From Metarhizobium sp964253915 (GTDB lineage Bacteria > Pseudomonadota > Alphaproteobacteria > Rhizobiales > Rhizobiaceae): a DNA stretch of 64,000 nt. Made by a program: the position numbers and the translations under genes. Position 1 is the stretch's first letter; every line of letters begins with the position of its first letter. Below the pieces are notes generated by a model. It was not told the origin of the DNA. It searched no databases and saw only the letters and a list, made by a program, of their open reading frames with translations. Location: positions 1 through 64,000 of the forward strand of contig NZ_CAXUSG020000001.1 in assembly GCF_964253915.1 (NCBI RefSeq), read 5' to 3'. Below are positions 17,513-25,817 of this stretch, one piece after another.

Positions 17513-18688
17513 ATGGCCGCTTCCTCCTCCCTGTCCGGCCCGAGCCGCGACCATCTTGACTGGCCGTTCTTCGAACCGCAGCACCGCGCCTTCGTCGAAA
17601 AGCTCGATGCCTTTGCCGCCTCCGGCACCCTGGCCGCCGTCGATCACAACGATACCGACGGCGCCTGCCGCGCGCTGGTAAAGCTGCTCGGCGAAGCCGG
17701 CCTGCTCGCCGCCGCGACGGGTAATGCCGGCGCCGATGTCATCGATTCGCGGCTCGCCTGCCTGGCGCGTGAAACGCTTGCCTGGCATGACGGGCTTGCC
17801 GATTTTGCCTTCGCCATGCAGGGGCTCGGTACCGGCGCCATCGGCCTTGCCGGTTCGGATGAGCTGAAGCGTGCCGTGCTGCCGAAGGTGACATCGGGCG
17901 AATGGCTTTCGGCCTTCGCCCTGTCGGAAAAGGAAGCCGGCTCCGATGTCGCCGCTATGGCCTGCGCCGCCAAGGCCGATGGCGACAGTTACGTGCTTGA
18001 CGGCGAAAAGACCTGGATTTCCAACGGCGGCATCGCCGATGTCTACACCGTGTTTGCCCGCACCGGCGAAGCGCCGGGCACGCGTGGCATCTCCGCCTTC
18101 GTGGTTTTTGCCGACGATCCCGGTTTTTCGATCTCCGAACGCATCGATGTGATCGCGCCGCATCCCTTGGCGACGATCCGCTTCGACGCTTGCCGTATCC
18201 CGGCCTCGCGCCGCCTCGGCGCTCCGGGCGAAGGCTTCAAGATCGCCATGCGCACGCTCGATATTTTTCGCGCCTCCGTCGCCGCCGCCTCGCTCGGGTT
18301 TGCCCGCCGGGCGATCGATGAGGCGTTGGCACACGCCAAGGCGCGGCCGATGTTTGGCGCCACGCTGGCCGACCTGCAGCTGACGCAGGCAGCCCTCGGC
18401 GACATGGCGACCGGCATCGATGCCGCAGCGCTTCTCACCTACCGCGCCGCCTGGCGCCGCGACGTGCAAAAACTGCCGACCACCAAGGAAGCGGCGATGG
18501 CGAAGATGACGGCGACGGAAACGGCGCAGACTGTCATCGACCGCGCCGTGCAGATGTTCGGCGGCCGCGGTGTCCGCAGCGGCGAGATCGTCGAAAAACT
18601 CTACCGTGAAATTCGCGCGCTCCGCATCTACGAGGGCGCCACCGAGGTTCAGAAGCTCATCGTTGCCCGCGAGCTGCTGAAGGCCTGA
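17513..18688 (+). CDS. Acyl-CoA dehydrogenase
   Basis: 391 aa FAD enzyme. The substrate/FAD-binding segment FALSEKEAGSDVAAMA, the WISNGG segment and the C-terminal QMFGGRGV and LRIYEGATEVQKLIVAREL are all present; the Glu in YEGATE is in the position of the catalytic base. The start at 17513 lies 4 bp after the crotonase stop. Electrons would go to ETF. It probably oxidises an alicyclic or C7 dicarboxyl-type CoA ester in this pathway. Confidence 0.9.
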   Translation: MAASSSLSGPSRDHLDWPFFEPQHRAFVEKLDAFAASGTLAAVDHNDTDGACRALVKLLGEAGLLAAATGNAGADVIDSRLACLARETLAWHDGLADFAFAMQGLGTGAIGLAGSDELKRAVLPKVTSGEWLSAFALSEKEAGSDVAAMACAAKADGDSYVLDGEKTWISNGGIADVYTVFARTGEAPGTRGISAFVVFADDPGFSISERIDVIAPHPLATIRFDACRIPASRRLGAPGEGFKIAMRTLDIFRASVAAASLGFARRAIDEALAHAKARPMFGATLADLQLTQAALGDMATGIDAAALLTYRAAWRRDVQKLPTTKEAAMAKMTATETAQTVIDRAVQMFGGRGVRSGEIVEKLYREIRALRIYEGATEVQKLIVARELLKA

Positions 18689-18704
18689 GACGAAAGGAAA
18701 AACC

Positions 18705-19883
18705 ATGAGCAAACAAACCTTCGATTGGGCCGATCCCTTCAAGCTGGAGGACCAGATCAACGACGACGAACGCATGGTGCTGAAGACCGCCCATGATTAC
18801 GCGCAGGAAAAGCTGCTGCCGCGCCTGCCGGATGCCTTCCGCCTGGAGAAGACCGACCCGGCGATTTTTCGTGAGATGGGTGAACTTGGCCTGCTCGGTC
18901 CGACGATCTCGCCGGAATACGGCGGCGCCGGCCTCGGTTACGTCTCCTACGGGCTGATCGCCCGCGAGGTCGAACGCGTCGACAGCGGCTATCGCTCGAT
19001 GATGAGCGTGCAGTCGTCTCTGGTCATGGTGCCGATCGAGACCTTCGGTTCGGAAGCGCAGAAGCAGAAATATCTGCCGAAACTCGCCGCCGGCGAATGG
19101 ATCGGCTGCTTCGGCCTCACCGAACCCAACCACGGTTCCGACCCCGGCTCGATGGTCACCCGCGCCAAGAAGGTCGATGGCGGTTATGCGCTGACCGGCG
19201 CTAAGACCTGGATCTCGAACGCGCCTATCGCCGACGTCTTTGTCGTCTGGGCCAAGACCGAGGACGGGCTGATCCGCGGTTTCGTGCTGGAAAAGGGCTG
19301 GAAGGGTCTTTCCGCCCCCGCCATCCACGGCAAGGTCGGCCTCAAGGCCTCCATCACCGGCGAAGTGGTGATGGACAATGTCTTCGTGCCCGAGGAAAAC
19401 ATGTTCCCTGAGGTCACCGGCCTCAAAGGTCCGTTCACCTGCCTCAACTCCGCCCGCTTCGGCATCGCCTGGGGCGCGCTGGGGGCGGCGGAAGCCTGCT
19501 ACGCCACGGCGCGGCAATATGTGCTCGACCGCCAGCAGTTCGGCCGGCCGCTCGCCGCCAACCAGCTGATCCAGAAGAAGCTCGCCGACATGGTGACGGA
19601 AATCTCGCTCGGCCTGCAGGGTTGCCTGCGTCTCGGCCGCATGAAGGAAGACGGTCATCCGCCGGTGGAGCTGACCTCGATCCTCAAGCGCAATTCCTGC
19701 GGCAAGGCATTGGACATTGCCCGCGCGGCCCGCGACATGCTGGGCGGCAACGGCATTTCCGACGAATTCGGCATTGCCCGCCACCTGGTCAACCTGGAAG
19801 TCGTCAACACCTACGAAGGCACGCACGACATCCATGCGCTGATCCTCGGCCGCGCCATCACCGGCATCGCCGCGTTCAACTGA
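18705..19883 (+). CDS. Glutaryl-CoA dehydrogenase-like enzyme
   Basis: 392 aa. Family-typical segments: YRSMMSVQSSLVMVPIETFG, FGLTEPNHGSDPGSMVTRA, and C-terminal MLGGNGISDEFGIARHL and TYEGTHDIHALILGRAITG with the catalytic Glu in YEGT. These match glutaryl-CoA dehydrogenases, which convert glutaryl-CoA to crotonyl-CoA plus CO2, more closely than other acyl-CoA dehydrogenases. RBS AAAGGAAAAACC precedes the ATG. Its presence suggests the ring carbon skeleton leaves as a C7 dicarboxyl-CoA that is shortened to glutaryl-CoA. It could also serve lysine or tryptophan breakdown. Confidence 0.88.
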   Translation: MSKQTFDWADPFKLEDQINDDERMVLKTAHDYAQEKLLPRLPDAFRLEKTDPAIFREMGELGLLGPTISPEYGGAGLGYVSYGLIAREVERVDSGYRSMMSVQSSLVMVPIETFGSEAQKQKYLPKLAAGEWIGCFGLTEPNHGSDPGSMVTRAKKVDGGYALTGAKTWISNAPIADVFVVWAKTEDGLIRGFVLEKGWKGLSAPAIHGKVGLKASITGEVVMDNVFVPEENMFPEVTGLKGPFTCLNSARFGIAWGALGAAEACYATARQYVLDRQQFGRPLAANQLIQKKLADMVTEISLGLQGCLRLGRMKEDGHPPVELTSILKRNSCGKALDIARAARDMLGGNGISDEFGIARHLVNLEVVNTYEGTHDIHALILGRAITGIAAFN

Positions 19884-19896
19884 GGGCGGAAGGCCG

Positions 19897-20325
19897 ATGT
19901 TTCAGACGACGAGACCCCTGCGCTTCGGAGATTGCGATCCCTCCGGCATCGCCTATTTCCCCTCCTACCTGAATATTCTGGTGGGGGTGCTGGAGGATTT
20001 CTTCGGCAGTATCGGCCTGCCGATCCGCCAGATGATCGACGAGCGGAAGATCAGCTGGCCGACGGTGCGGCTGGACCTGACCTTCGTCAGCCCCGGTTAT
20101 CACGGCGACCAGCTCGATTTCACGCTGCGCGTCCGCGCCATTGGCCGCAGTTCGCTTGATCTAGACCACGAGATCCGCGTCGGCGACCGGCTGTTGTGGT
20201 CGGCAAAACACCGCGTCGTCGCCACCTCGACCGACACGCACACATCCATTGCCTGGCCGGACGATATCCGCGCCGCGCTCAGACAGCATCTGGAGGCCAA
20301 TGATGCACACAATCCTGCAACCTGA
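19897..20325 (+). CDS. Hot-dog acyl-CoA thioesterase, 4-hydroxybenzoyl-CoA type
   Basis: 142 aa, usual length. The signature FGDCDPSGIAYFPSYLNI at residues 10-27 contains the Asp used as nucleophile or base in 4-hydroxybenzoyl-CoA thioesterase. It would release CoA from an aryl or alicyclic thioester, either as a step or as a safety valve for trapped intermediates. Starts 13 bp after the glutaryl-CoA dehydrogenase-like gene and overlaps the next gene by 23 bp. Confidence 0.87.
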   Translation: MFQTTRPLRFGDCDPSGIAYFPSYLNILVGVLEDFFGSIGLPIRQMIDERKISWPTVRLDLTFVSPGYHGDQLDFTLRVRAIGRSSLDLDHEIRVGDRLLWSAKHRVVATSTDTHTSIAWPDDIRAALRQHLEANDAHNPAT

Positions 20326-20698
20326 AGGTTGGGCGAAACCCATCGGTTATTCAAACGGGGTCGCCGCCCAAGGCAAGGTGATCTACGTCGGTGGCCAGAT
20401 CGGCTGGAACGAGCAGTGCCAGTTCGAAACCGACGATTTCGTCGAGCAGGTGCGCCAAACGCTGAAAAACGTCGTGGCCGTGCTGGCTGCCGGCGGCGCC
20501 GGCCCAGAACACATCACCACGATGACCTGGTATTTCACCGACAAGGCGGAATATCTTGGCAACCTGAAAAATCTCGGGCAGGTGTACCGCGAAACGATCG
20601 GCCGGAATTTCCCGGCCATGGCGGCGATGCAGGTCGTCGCTCTGGTGGAAGACCGCGCCAAGATCGAGATCCAGGCAACGGCCGTCGTGCCGGAATGA
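20303..20698 (+). CDS. Rid (YjgF/YER057c) family protein without the usual arginine
   Basis: 131 aa. Rid fold is clear: GYSNGVAAQGKVIYVGGQIGW, a C-terminal ALVEDRAKIEIQATAVV. In RidA the motif PARS supplies an Arg essential for imine/enamine hydrolysis; here it reads FPAMAAMQV, so the Arg is Met. The protein therefore belongs to the Arg-less Rid groups, for which deaminase activity is not shown. The second of two adjacent ATGs (20303) was chosen because GGAGG lies 6 nt before it. Gene overlaps the thioesterase gene. An enamine-like intermediate is expected from 2-aminobenzoyl-CoA reduction, so a related role is tempting but not supported by the active site. Confidence 0.85.
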   Translation: MHTILQPEGWAKPIGYSNGVAAQGKVIYVGGQIGWNEQCQFETDDFVEQVRQTLKNVVAVLAAGGAGPEHITTMTWYFTDKAEYLGNLKNLGQVYRETIGRNFPAMAAMQVVALVEDRAKIEIQATAVVPE

Positions 20699-20711
20699 AA
20701 AGGAACGGGTT

Positions 20712-22718
20712 ATGACCGACACATCGTCCGCCGCCACCGCCACCCATGAATTTTCCGGCACCGTCCGCGGCACGCGGACCGCCGGCGTGCTGGTGGTGAC
20801 GATCGACAATGCGCCGGTCAATGCCCTTTCCGCCGACGTGCGCGGCGGGCTGATGGCGGCGCTTGCGGCGGCGGAAGACGATGCGGAGATCCGTGCCGTC
20901 GTCGTCACCGGTGCCGGCAAGACCTTTATCGGCGGCGCCGACATCAAGGAATTCGGCAAGCCGCCAGTCGAGCCGACCCTGCCGGCGGTGATCGACCGTC
21001 TCGAAGCGTTTTCGAAGCCGGTGGTCGCCGCGCTGAACGGCGCTGCCCTCGGCGGCGGGCTGGAAGTGGCGCTCGGCTGCCATCACCGCATTGCCGCTTC
21101 AAGCGCAAAACTCGGCCTGCCGGAAGTCAAGCTCGGCATCGTGCCCGGCGCCGGCGGCACGCAGCGCCTGCCGCGGCTGACCGGCATTCCCGCCGCCATT
21201 GATATTATCTCCTCCGGCCGCATGGTGGCTGCGACGGAAGCCCTGTCGCTTGGCATTGTCGATGCCGTCGCAATGGAAGATCTGCTCGGTGCCGCCATTG
21301 CCGCGGCGCAAGAGCTTGCCGGCAAATCGCTTCGCCGCACGGCCGAACTTGCGGTTCCGGCATCGTCGTCGGAAGAAAATGAAGCCGCAGCTGCAAAGGC
21401 GCGCTCGAAGGCAAAAGGCCAAACCTCGCCGCTCGAGGCCGTGCGGCTGGTGCTGGGCGCGGAAACCGCCACTTTTGCCGAGGGCCTGGCGGATGAAAGG
21501 GCCACTTTCCTGCGCCTGCGCGATTCTGAAGAGGCTGCGGCCCTTCGGCACGTGTTTTTTGCCGAGCGCGCGGCTGCCAAGGTCGAGGGGCTGGAGGGCG
21601 TCGAGCCGAGATCCGTCACCACCATCGGCGTGGTCGGCACCGGCCTGATGGGCTCCGGCATTGCCGTTGCCGCGCTCGATGCCGGCTACACCGTCATCGG
21701 CATCGAACAGACCAGCGAAGCGGCGGACAAGGGCAAGGAACGCATCACCGCCCTTCTCGACCGCAACCTGAAATCCGGCCGCATCGATGCCAAGGGCAAG
21801 GCGGAGCGCCTGTCGCGGCTGATTGTCAGCGGCAATATCGGCAATCTCGCCAAGGCGGACCTGGTGATCGAGGCGGTCTTCGACGATCTCTCCGTCAAGA
21901 CGCTTTTGTTCCAGCGGCTCGACGGCATCGTCCGTCCCGATGCCATCCTCGCCACCAACACCAGCTATCTCGATCCGGACGTGATCGCCGCCGCGACCCA
22001 GCATCCCGAGCGGGTGCTCGGCCTGCATTTCTTCTCGCCGGCCAATGTCATGAAGCTTCTCGAAGTGGTGCGCTGCGCCAAAACCTTGCCGGATGTGCTG
22101 GCGACCGGCCTTGCCGTCGCCAAAAAACTCAACAAGCTGCCGGTCGTCACCGGTGTCTGCGAAGGGTTCATCGGCAACCGCATCTTTTCGGCCTATCGCC
22201 GCGAGGCGGAATTCCTGCTGGAGGACGGCGCGCTGCCGCAGGATATCGACGCCGCCATGGAGGCCTACGGCATGGCCATGGGGCCTTTCGCCGTCTTCGA
22301 CCTTGCCGGGTTGGAGATCGCCTGGGCTCGCCGCAAGCGCCAGGCCGCCACCCGCGATCCGGCCGCCCGTTATGTCGATATTCCCGACCGCCTCTGCGAA
22401 GCCGGCCGGTTCGGCCAGAAGAGCGGCCGTGGCTGGTATCGGTATGTCGACGGCAAGCGAACCGTCGATCCCGTCGTGACGGAGATCATCGAGGCATCGC
22501 GCGCTGCAAAGGGCCTGACGCCGCGGTCGATCGTTGCCGATGAAATCGTTAGCCGGCTGCTGAAAGCCATGGCCGACGAGGGCCACGCGTTGCTTGCCGA
22601 AGGCATCGCTGCCCGCGCGAGCGACATCGACCTGGTGATGCTCAACGGCTACGGTTTCCCCGCCTATCGCGGCGGGCCGATGTTTGCAGCCGCTGCTGCC
22701 GGAAACAAACCGGCCTGA
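20712..22718 (+). CDS. Fused enoyl-CoA hydratase/3-hydroxyacyl-CoA dehydrogenase (FadB/FadJ-like)
   Basis: 668 aa. Residues about 15-200 are a crotonase domain with intact signature (GAALGGGLEVALGCHHRI, LPEVKLGIVPGAGGTQRLPR, both catalytic Glu visible). Residues about 300-580 are the NAD-binding and C-terminal 3-hydroxyacyl-CoA dehydrogenase domains (GVVGTGLMGSGIAVAA, LGLHFFSPANVMKLLEVV). The protein stops at GYGFPAYRGGPMF plus 14 residues, some 30 residues shorter than most FadB/FadJ proteins, so the last helix is reduced. Last gene of the catabolic run, 13 bp after the Rid gene, followed by a terminator. Confidence 0.9.
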   Translation: MTDTSSAATATHEFSGTVRGTRTAGVLVVTIDNAPVNALSADVRGGLMAALAAAEDDAEIRAVVVTGAGKTFIGGADIKEFGKPPVEPTLPAVIDRLEAFSKPVVAALNGAALGGGLEVALGCHHRIAASSAKLGLPEVKLGIVPGAGGTQRLPRLTGIPAAIDIISSGRMVAATEALSLGIVDAVAMEDLLGAAIAAAQELAGKSLRRTAELAVPASSSEENEAAAAKARSKAKGQTSPLEAVRLVLGAETATFAEGLADERATFLRLRDSEEAAALRHVFFAERAAAKVEGLEGVEPRSVTTIGVVGTGLMGSGIAVAALDAGYTVIGIEQTSEAADKGKERITALLDRNLKSGRIDAKGKAERLSRLIVSGNIGNLAKADLVIEAVFDDLSVKTLLFQRLDGIVRPDAILATNTSYLDPDVIAAATQHPERVLGLHFFSPANVMKLLEVVRCAKTLPDVLATGLAVAKKLNKLPVVTGVCEGFIGNRIFSAYRREAEFLLEDGALPQDIDAAMEAYGMAMGPFAVFDLAGLEIAWARRKRQAATRDPAARYVDIPDRLCEAGRFGQKSGRGWYRYVDGKRTVDPVVTEIIEASRAAKGLTPRSIVADEIVSRLLKAMADEGHALLAEGIAARASDIDLVMLNGYGFPAYRGGPMFAAAAAGNKPA

Positions 22719-22737
22719 GACTTTTTGGAGGTTCGGC

Positions 22738-22761
22738 AAAGCGGCTCTTCGGAGCCGCTTT
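22738..22761 (+). terminator. Terminator hairpin of the catabolic operon
   Basis: AAAGCGGCTC at 22738-22747 pairs perfectly with GAGCCGCTTT at 22752-22761 around a TTCG tetraloop. The T run is short, but position right after the last operon gene fits intrinsic termination. The following 168 bp to the next start hold nothing recognisable. Confidence 0.72.
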
Positions 22762-22929
22762 GAAAACAAGAAGATAAACGATTCCGCGTGCGGTTTGGGC
22801 TGAGACGCCAGTGTATCTCGGTGACTGGCCTTGCATTCAACGGCAGTGGTGCCGTGATTTACCGTACGAGGGGCACCACAGAGACGGGACGCGATTGAAG
22901 AGTGGCCGGCAAAGCTTATATCTGGGCGC

Positions 22930-24390
22930 ATGTCTGATCTTCTCGTCAACTATTGGCCGCATATCCTCGGTGCCCTGTCGCTGCTGACCGGAACGATCGC
23001 GGCGGTGCATGCGGCCATGACCAAGGAAGACGTCCGCTCGGCGATCGGCTGGGTCGGCGTCATCGTGCTGTCGCCGCTCGTCGGCGCAGCGATCTATGCG
23101 GTGGCCGGCATCAACCGCATGCGCCGCGCTTCGCTTGCTGTCCATCACCTGCCGTCCTGGACCGATCTTCCCGACCCCTATGTCAGCTACGATGCCGTGC
23201 ATGAAGAGGTTGCCCAGCAATTCGGCCACCGTTTCGCCGCGCTGAAAACGCTGGGCGACCGGGTAACCCGCCACCAGCTGACGACGGGAAACACCGTCTT
23301 GCTGCTCGATGGCGGCCAGCAGGCTTATAGCGCCATCGAAGCTGCCATCGCTGCGGCGGAACGCAGCATCATCCTCGAAACCTATATTTTTGACCGTGAC
23401 CGCATCGGCCTGCGGATTGCGGCCGCCCTGGTCGCAGCGGTTCGCCGCGGCGTCACCGTGCGTGTGCTGGTCGATGCGGTGGGTGCCCGCTATTCGGTGC
23501 CGAGTATCCTCGGTCATCTGAAAAAACGCGGCGTCACCATCGAGGTGTTCAACGGCAATGTCATCATGGGCCTTCGCCTGCCCTATGCCAACCTGCGCAC
23601 CCACCGCAAGATCGTCATCATCGACGGCGCGATCGCCTTCACCGGCGGCATGAATATCCGCGAGGGGTTTTCGCAGGAGTTCGCCGGCGAAGAAGCGGCG
23701 CGCGATACGCATTTCCGTCTCACCGGTCCTGTCGTCGCCGATCTTTTTGCCATTGCCGCGGAAGACTGGCGTTTCGCCAGCGGCGAACTGCTCGACGATC
23801 CCTGCTGGACGATCGCCGAGCCCGAATCGGAAGCCGGCTCGCCGATGTTGATGCGGGCGATCGCCACCGGGCCGGACAAAAGCCTGGAAACCAACCACAA
23901 GGTGCTGATGGGCGCCTTTTCCGTGGCGCGCCGGACGATCCGCATCATGTCTCCCTATTTCCTGCCGGACCGGGAGCTGATCACCGCGCTGATCACCGCC
24001 GCCCGCCGTGGCGTCGAGGTGGATATCGTCGTACCGGCCCGCAACAACCTGATGCTCGTCGATCACGCCATGACCGGGCAGTTCGATCAGGTGCTGAAAC
24101 ATTATTGCCGGATCTGGCGGGCGGAGGGTGCTTTCGACCATTCCAAGCTGCTCTGCGTTGACGGTCAATGGTCCTATATCGGCTCGTCCAATATCGATCC
24201 GCGGTCGCTGAGGCTGAATTTCGAGGTTGACATCGAGGTGCTCGACACCAATTTTGCAAGGGAAATCGATGCCCGTATCGGCGCCGCCATCGGCACGGCA
24301 AAGGCGGTGACGCTGGAAAACCTGCGGGCGCGGCCCTTCCTGTGGCGCCTAGTCGACCGCATCCTGTGGCTGGGTTCGCCCTATCTGTGA
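22930..24390 (+). CDS. cls: Cardiolipin synthase (phospholipase D family)
   Basis: 486 aa inner-membrane enzyme that joins phosphatidylglycerol units (or related lipids) to cardiolipin. Two N-terminal membrane helices (HILGALSLLTGTIAAVHA and AIGWVGVIVLSPLVGAAIYAV) are followed by two phospholipase D active sites: HRKIVIIDGAIAFTGGMN (first HKD) and HSKLLCVDGQWSYIGSSN (second HKD). Length is normal. Probably co-transcribed with the next gene, 17 bp downstream. Not obviously linked to the catabolic genes. Confidence 0.9.
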   Translation: MSDLLVNYWPHILGALSLLTGTIAAVHAAMTKEDVRSAIGWVGVIVLSPLVGAAIYAVAGINRMRRASLAVHHLPSWTDLPDPYVSYDAVHEEVAQQFGHRFAALKTLGDRVTRHQLTTGNTVLLLDGGQQAYSAIEAAIAAAERSIILETYIFDRDRIGLRIAAALVAAVRRGVTVRVLVDAVGARYSVPSILGHLKKRGVTIEVFNGNVIMGLRLPYANLRTHRKIVIIDGAIAFTGGMNIREGFSQEFAGEEAARDTHFRLTGPVVADLFAIAAEDWRFASGELLDDPCWTIAEPESEAGSPMLMRAIATGPDKSLETNHKVLMGAFSVARRTIRIMSPYFLPDRELITALITAARRGVEVDIVVPARNNLMLVDHAMTGQFDQVLKHYCRIWRAEGAFDHSKLLCVDGQWSYIGSSNIDPRSLRLNFEVDIEVLDTNFAREIDARIGAAIGTAKAVTLENLRARPFLWRLVDRILWLGSPYL

Positions 24391-24407
24391 GGAACAACGG
24401 CGAAGAT

Positions 24408-25226
24408 ATGCAAAGAAAGAACGGAACTTTTTCCTCCACCGTTCTGGAGGCGCTTCGAAACCGAAAAAAACGCCCGGATGGCAGCCTGCCGTCCCAATCT
24501 CATTCGTCGGGCACGCTCGTCGCCTCCTACAATGTCCACAAATGCATCGGCGTCGACCGCCGCTTCGATCCGGAGCGCACGGCGCGGGTGATCCAGGAAA
24601 TCGGCGCCGACGTCATCGCCCTGCAGGAGGCTGACCAGCGGTTCGGCGAACGGGCCGGGCTGCTCGATCTCGCCCATCTGGAGCGGGAGACCGGCCTCGT
24701 CTCGGTCGGTGCGGCCGGCTTTCCCAAGGCGCATGGCTGGCATGGCAATGTCGTGCTCGTCCGCCAGGGCGTGGTGCGCGACCTGCATCCGGTCAAGCTG
24801 CCGGGGCTGGAGCCGCGTGGTGCCGTGGTGGTGGAAATCGACTTGAAGCAGGGCGGCAGTCTGCGCATCATCGCCGCCCATCTCGGCCTTCTCCGGCGCT
24901 CGCGGGCGCAGCAGCTGCATATGATCATGGAATTGATGAAGAGCCGCGACGAAACGCCGACGCTGCTGCTCGGCGATCTCAACGAATGGCGTCTTGGCGA
25001 CCGCTCGTCGCTCAACACGCTGCATCCCGCCTTCGGGCATATGCCGCCGGCGGTACCGAGCTTTCCCTCCGGCCTGCCGTTGCTGGCGCTGGATCGCATC
25101 ATCGCCAATCGCCAGGGGCTGATTTCCAGCTTCGAGACGCACGACACGCCGCTGGCGCGGCTTGCCTCCGACCATTTGCCGGTCAAGGCAGTGATCGACC
25201 TGCAGCAAGCCGTGACAGCCGCCTGA
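24408..25226 (+). CDS. Endonuclease/exonuclease/phosphatase family protein
   Basis: 272 aa. DNase I-like metal phosphoesterase fold: ASYNVHKCIGVDRRFD (metal-binding Asn), DVIALQEADQRFG (catalytic Glu), LLLGDLNEW (Asp, Asn) and a final SDHLPVKAVI (catalytic Asp-His). Such proteins often lie beside cardiolipin synthase-type genes, and may act on lipid or nucleic-acid phosphodiesters. Start at 24408 chosen because the upstream open frame overlaps the cls gene; the ribosome site is weak. Confidence 0.82.
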   Translation: MQRKNGTFSSTVLEALRNRKKRPDGSLPSQSHSSGTLVASYNVHKCIGVDRRFDPERTARVIQEIGADVIALQEADQRFGERAGLLDLAHLERETGLVSVGAAGFPKAHGWHGNVVLVRQGVVRDLHPVKLPGLEPRGAVVVEIDLKQGGSLRIIAAHLGLLRRSRAQQLHMIMELMKSRDETPTLLLGDLNEWRLGDRSSLNTLHPAFGHMPPAVPSFPSGLPLLALDRIIANRQGLISSFETHDTPLARLASDHLPVKAVIDLQQAVTAA

Positions 25227-25236
25227 GGCGAGGCTT

Positions 25237-25286
25237 GGAGCATTTCCGGACGCAAAACCGCTACGCAGTTTTGCTGGAACTTACTC
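25237..25286. repeat. RIME-like intergenic element
   Basis: GGAGCATTTCCGGACGCAAAACC, an A/T-rich centre and GCAGTTTTGCTGGAA give the same arms as the elements at 15938 and 53783. It fills the gap between two convergent genes and could form a stem-loop at their 3' ends. Confidence 0.5.
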
Positions 25287-25793
25287 TTAGATCTCGTGCT
25301 TGCGGATATTGTGCAGGATACGGTGCAGCACCGAGATGAAGGCGCGGTACTCCTCCTCCTCGACGCCGTCGAACATCTTTAGCAGCGAATCATACATCGT
25401 CGGCCACACCTTTTCGAAAATGGTGCGCCCTTCCTCGGTGATCGTCACGTCGCGGATGCGCATGTCCTCAGGACGCGGCTGGCGGCGGATATACCCCTGC
25501 TCCTCCAGTGAATCCAGCGTCCGGCTCATGGTCGATTGTTCGGTGACGGCGAAGACGGAAAGCTCGTTGATCGTCACCGACGGCGTGATGCTGAGGATGG
25601 CGAGCGCCCGCATCTTGGCGGTGGTCATCTCCATCTGTTTCAGCTCTTCCGCCAGGTTGGCGTTCCAGCGGGAAATGATGCGGTTCATCAGGTAGGGCGC
25701 GAAATGGTTGAGGCCGATCTCGCCCATGGTCGGGCGTGCCTCGGTCATCTCCCGCTTGCGCTTCAGCGCCATGCCTGCGAACCGATCCTCCAT
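25287..25793 (-). CDS. MarR-family transcriptional regulator
   Basis: 168 aa, normal length. Winged-helix core at about residues 55-125: MRALAILSITPSVTINELSVF, recognition helix TEQSTMSRTLDSLEEQGYI and wing RRQPRPEDMRIRDVTITEEG. The ATG at 25793 follows GGAAAGG at a normal distance. It begins 24 bp after the FAD oxidoreductase stop on the same strand, thus probably the last gene of a cyclase-oxidoreductase-marR operon and a candidate to bind the shared 20-bp element upstream of this operon and at iorA. Confidence 0.87.
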   Translation of the reverse strand: MEDRFAGMALKRKREMTEARPTMGEIGLNHFAPYLMNRIISRWNANLAEELKQMEMTTAKMRALAILSITPSVTINELSVFAVTEQSTMSRTLDSLEEQGYIRRQPRPEDMRIRDVTITEEGRTIFEKVWPTMYDSLLKMFDGVEEEEYRAFISVLHRILHNIRKHEI

Positions 25794-25817
25794 GACACCT
25801 TTCCGTTCTTAGCGATG

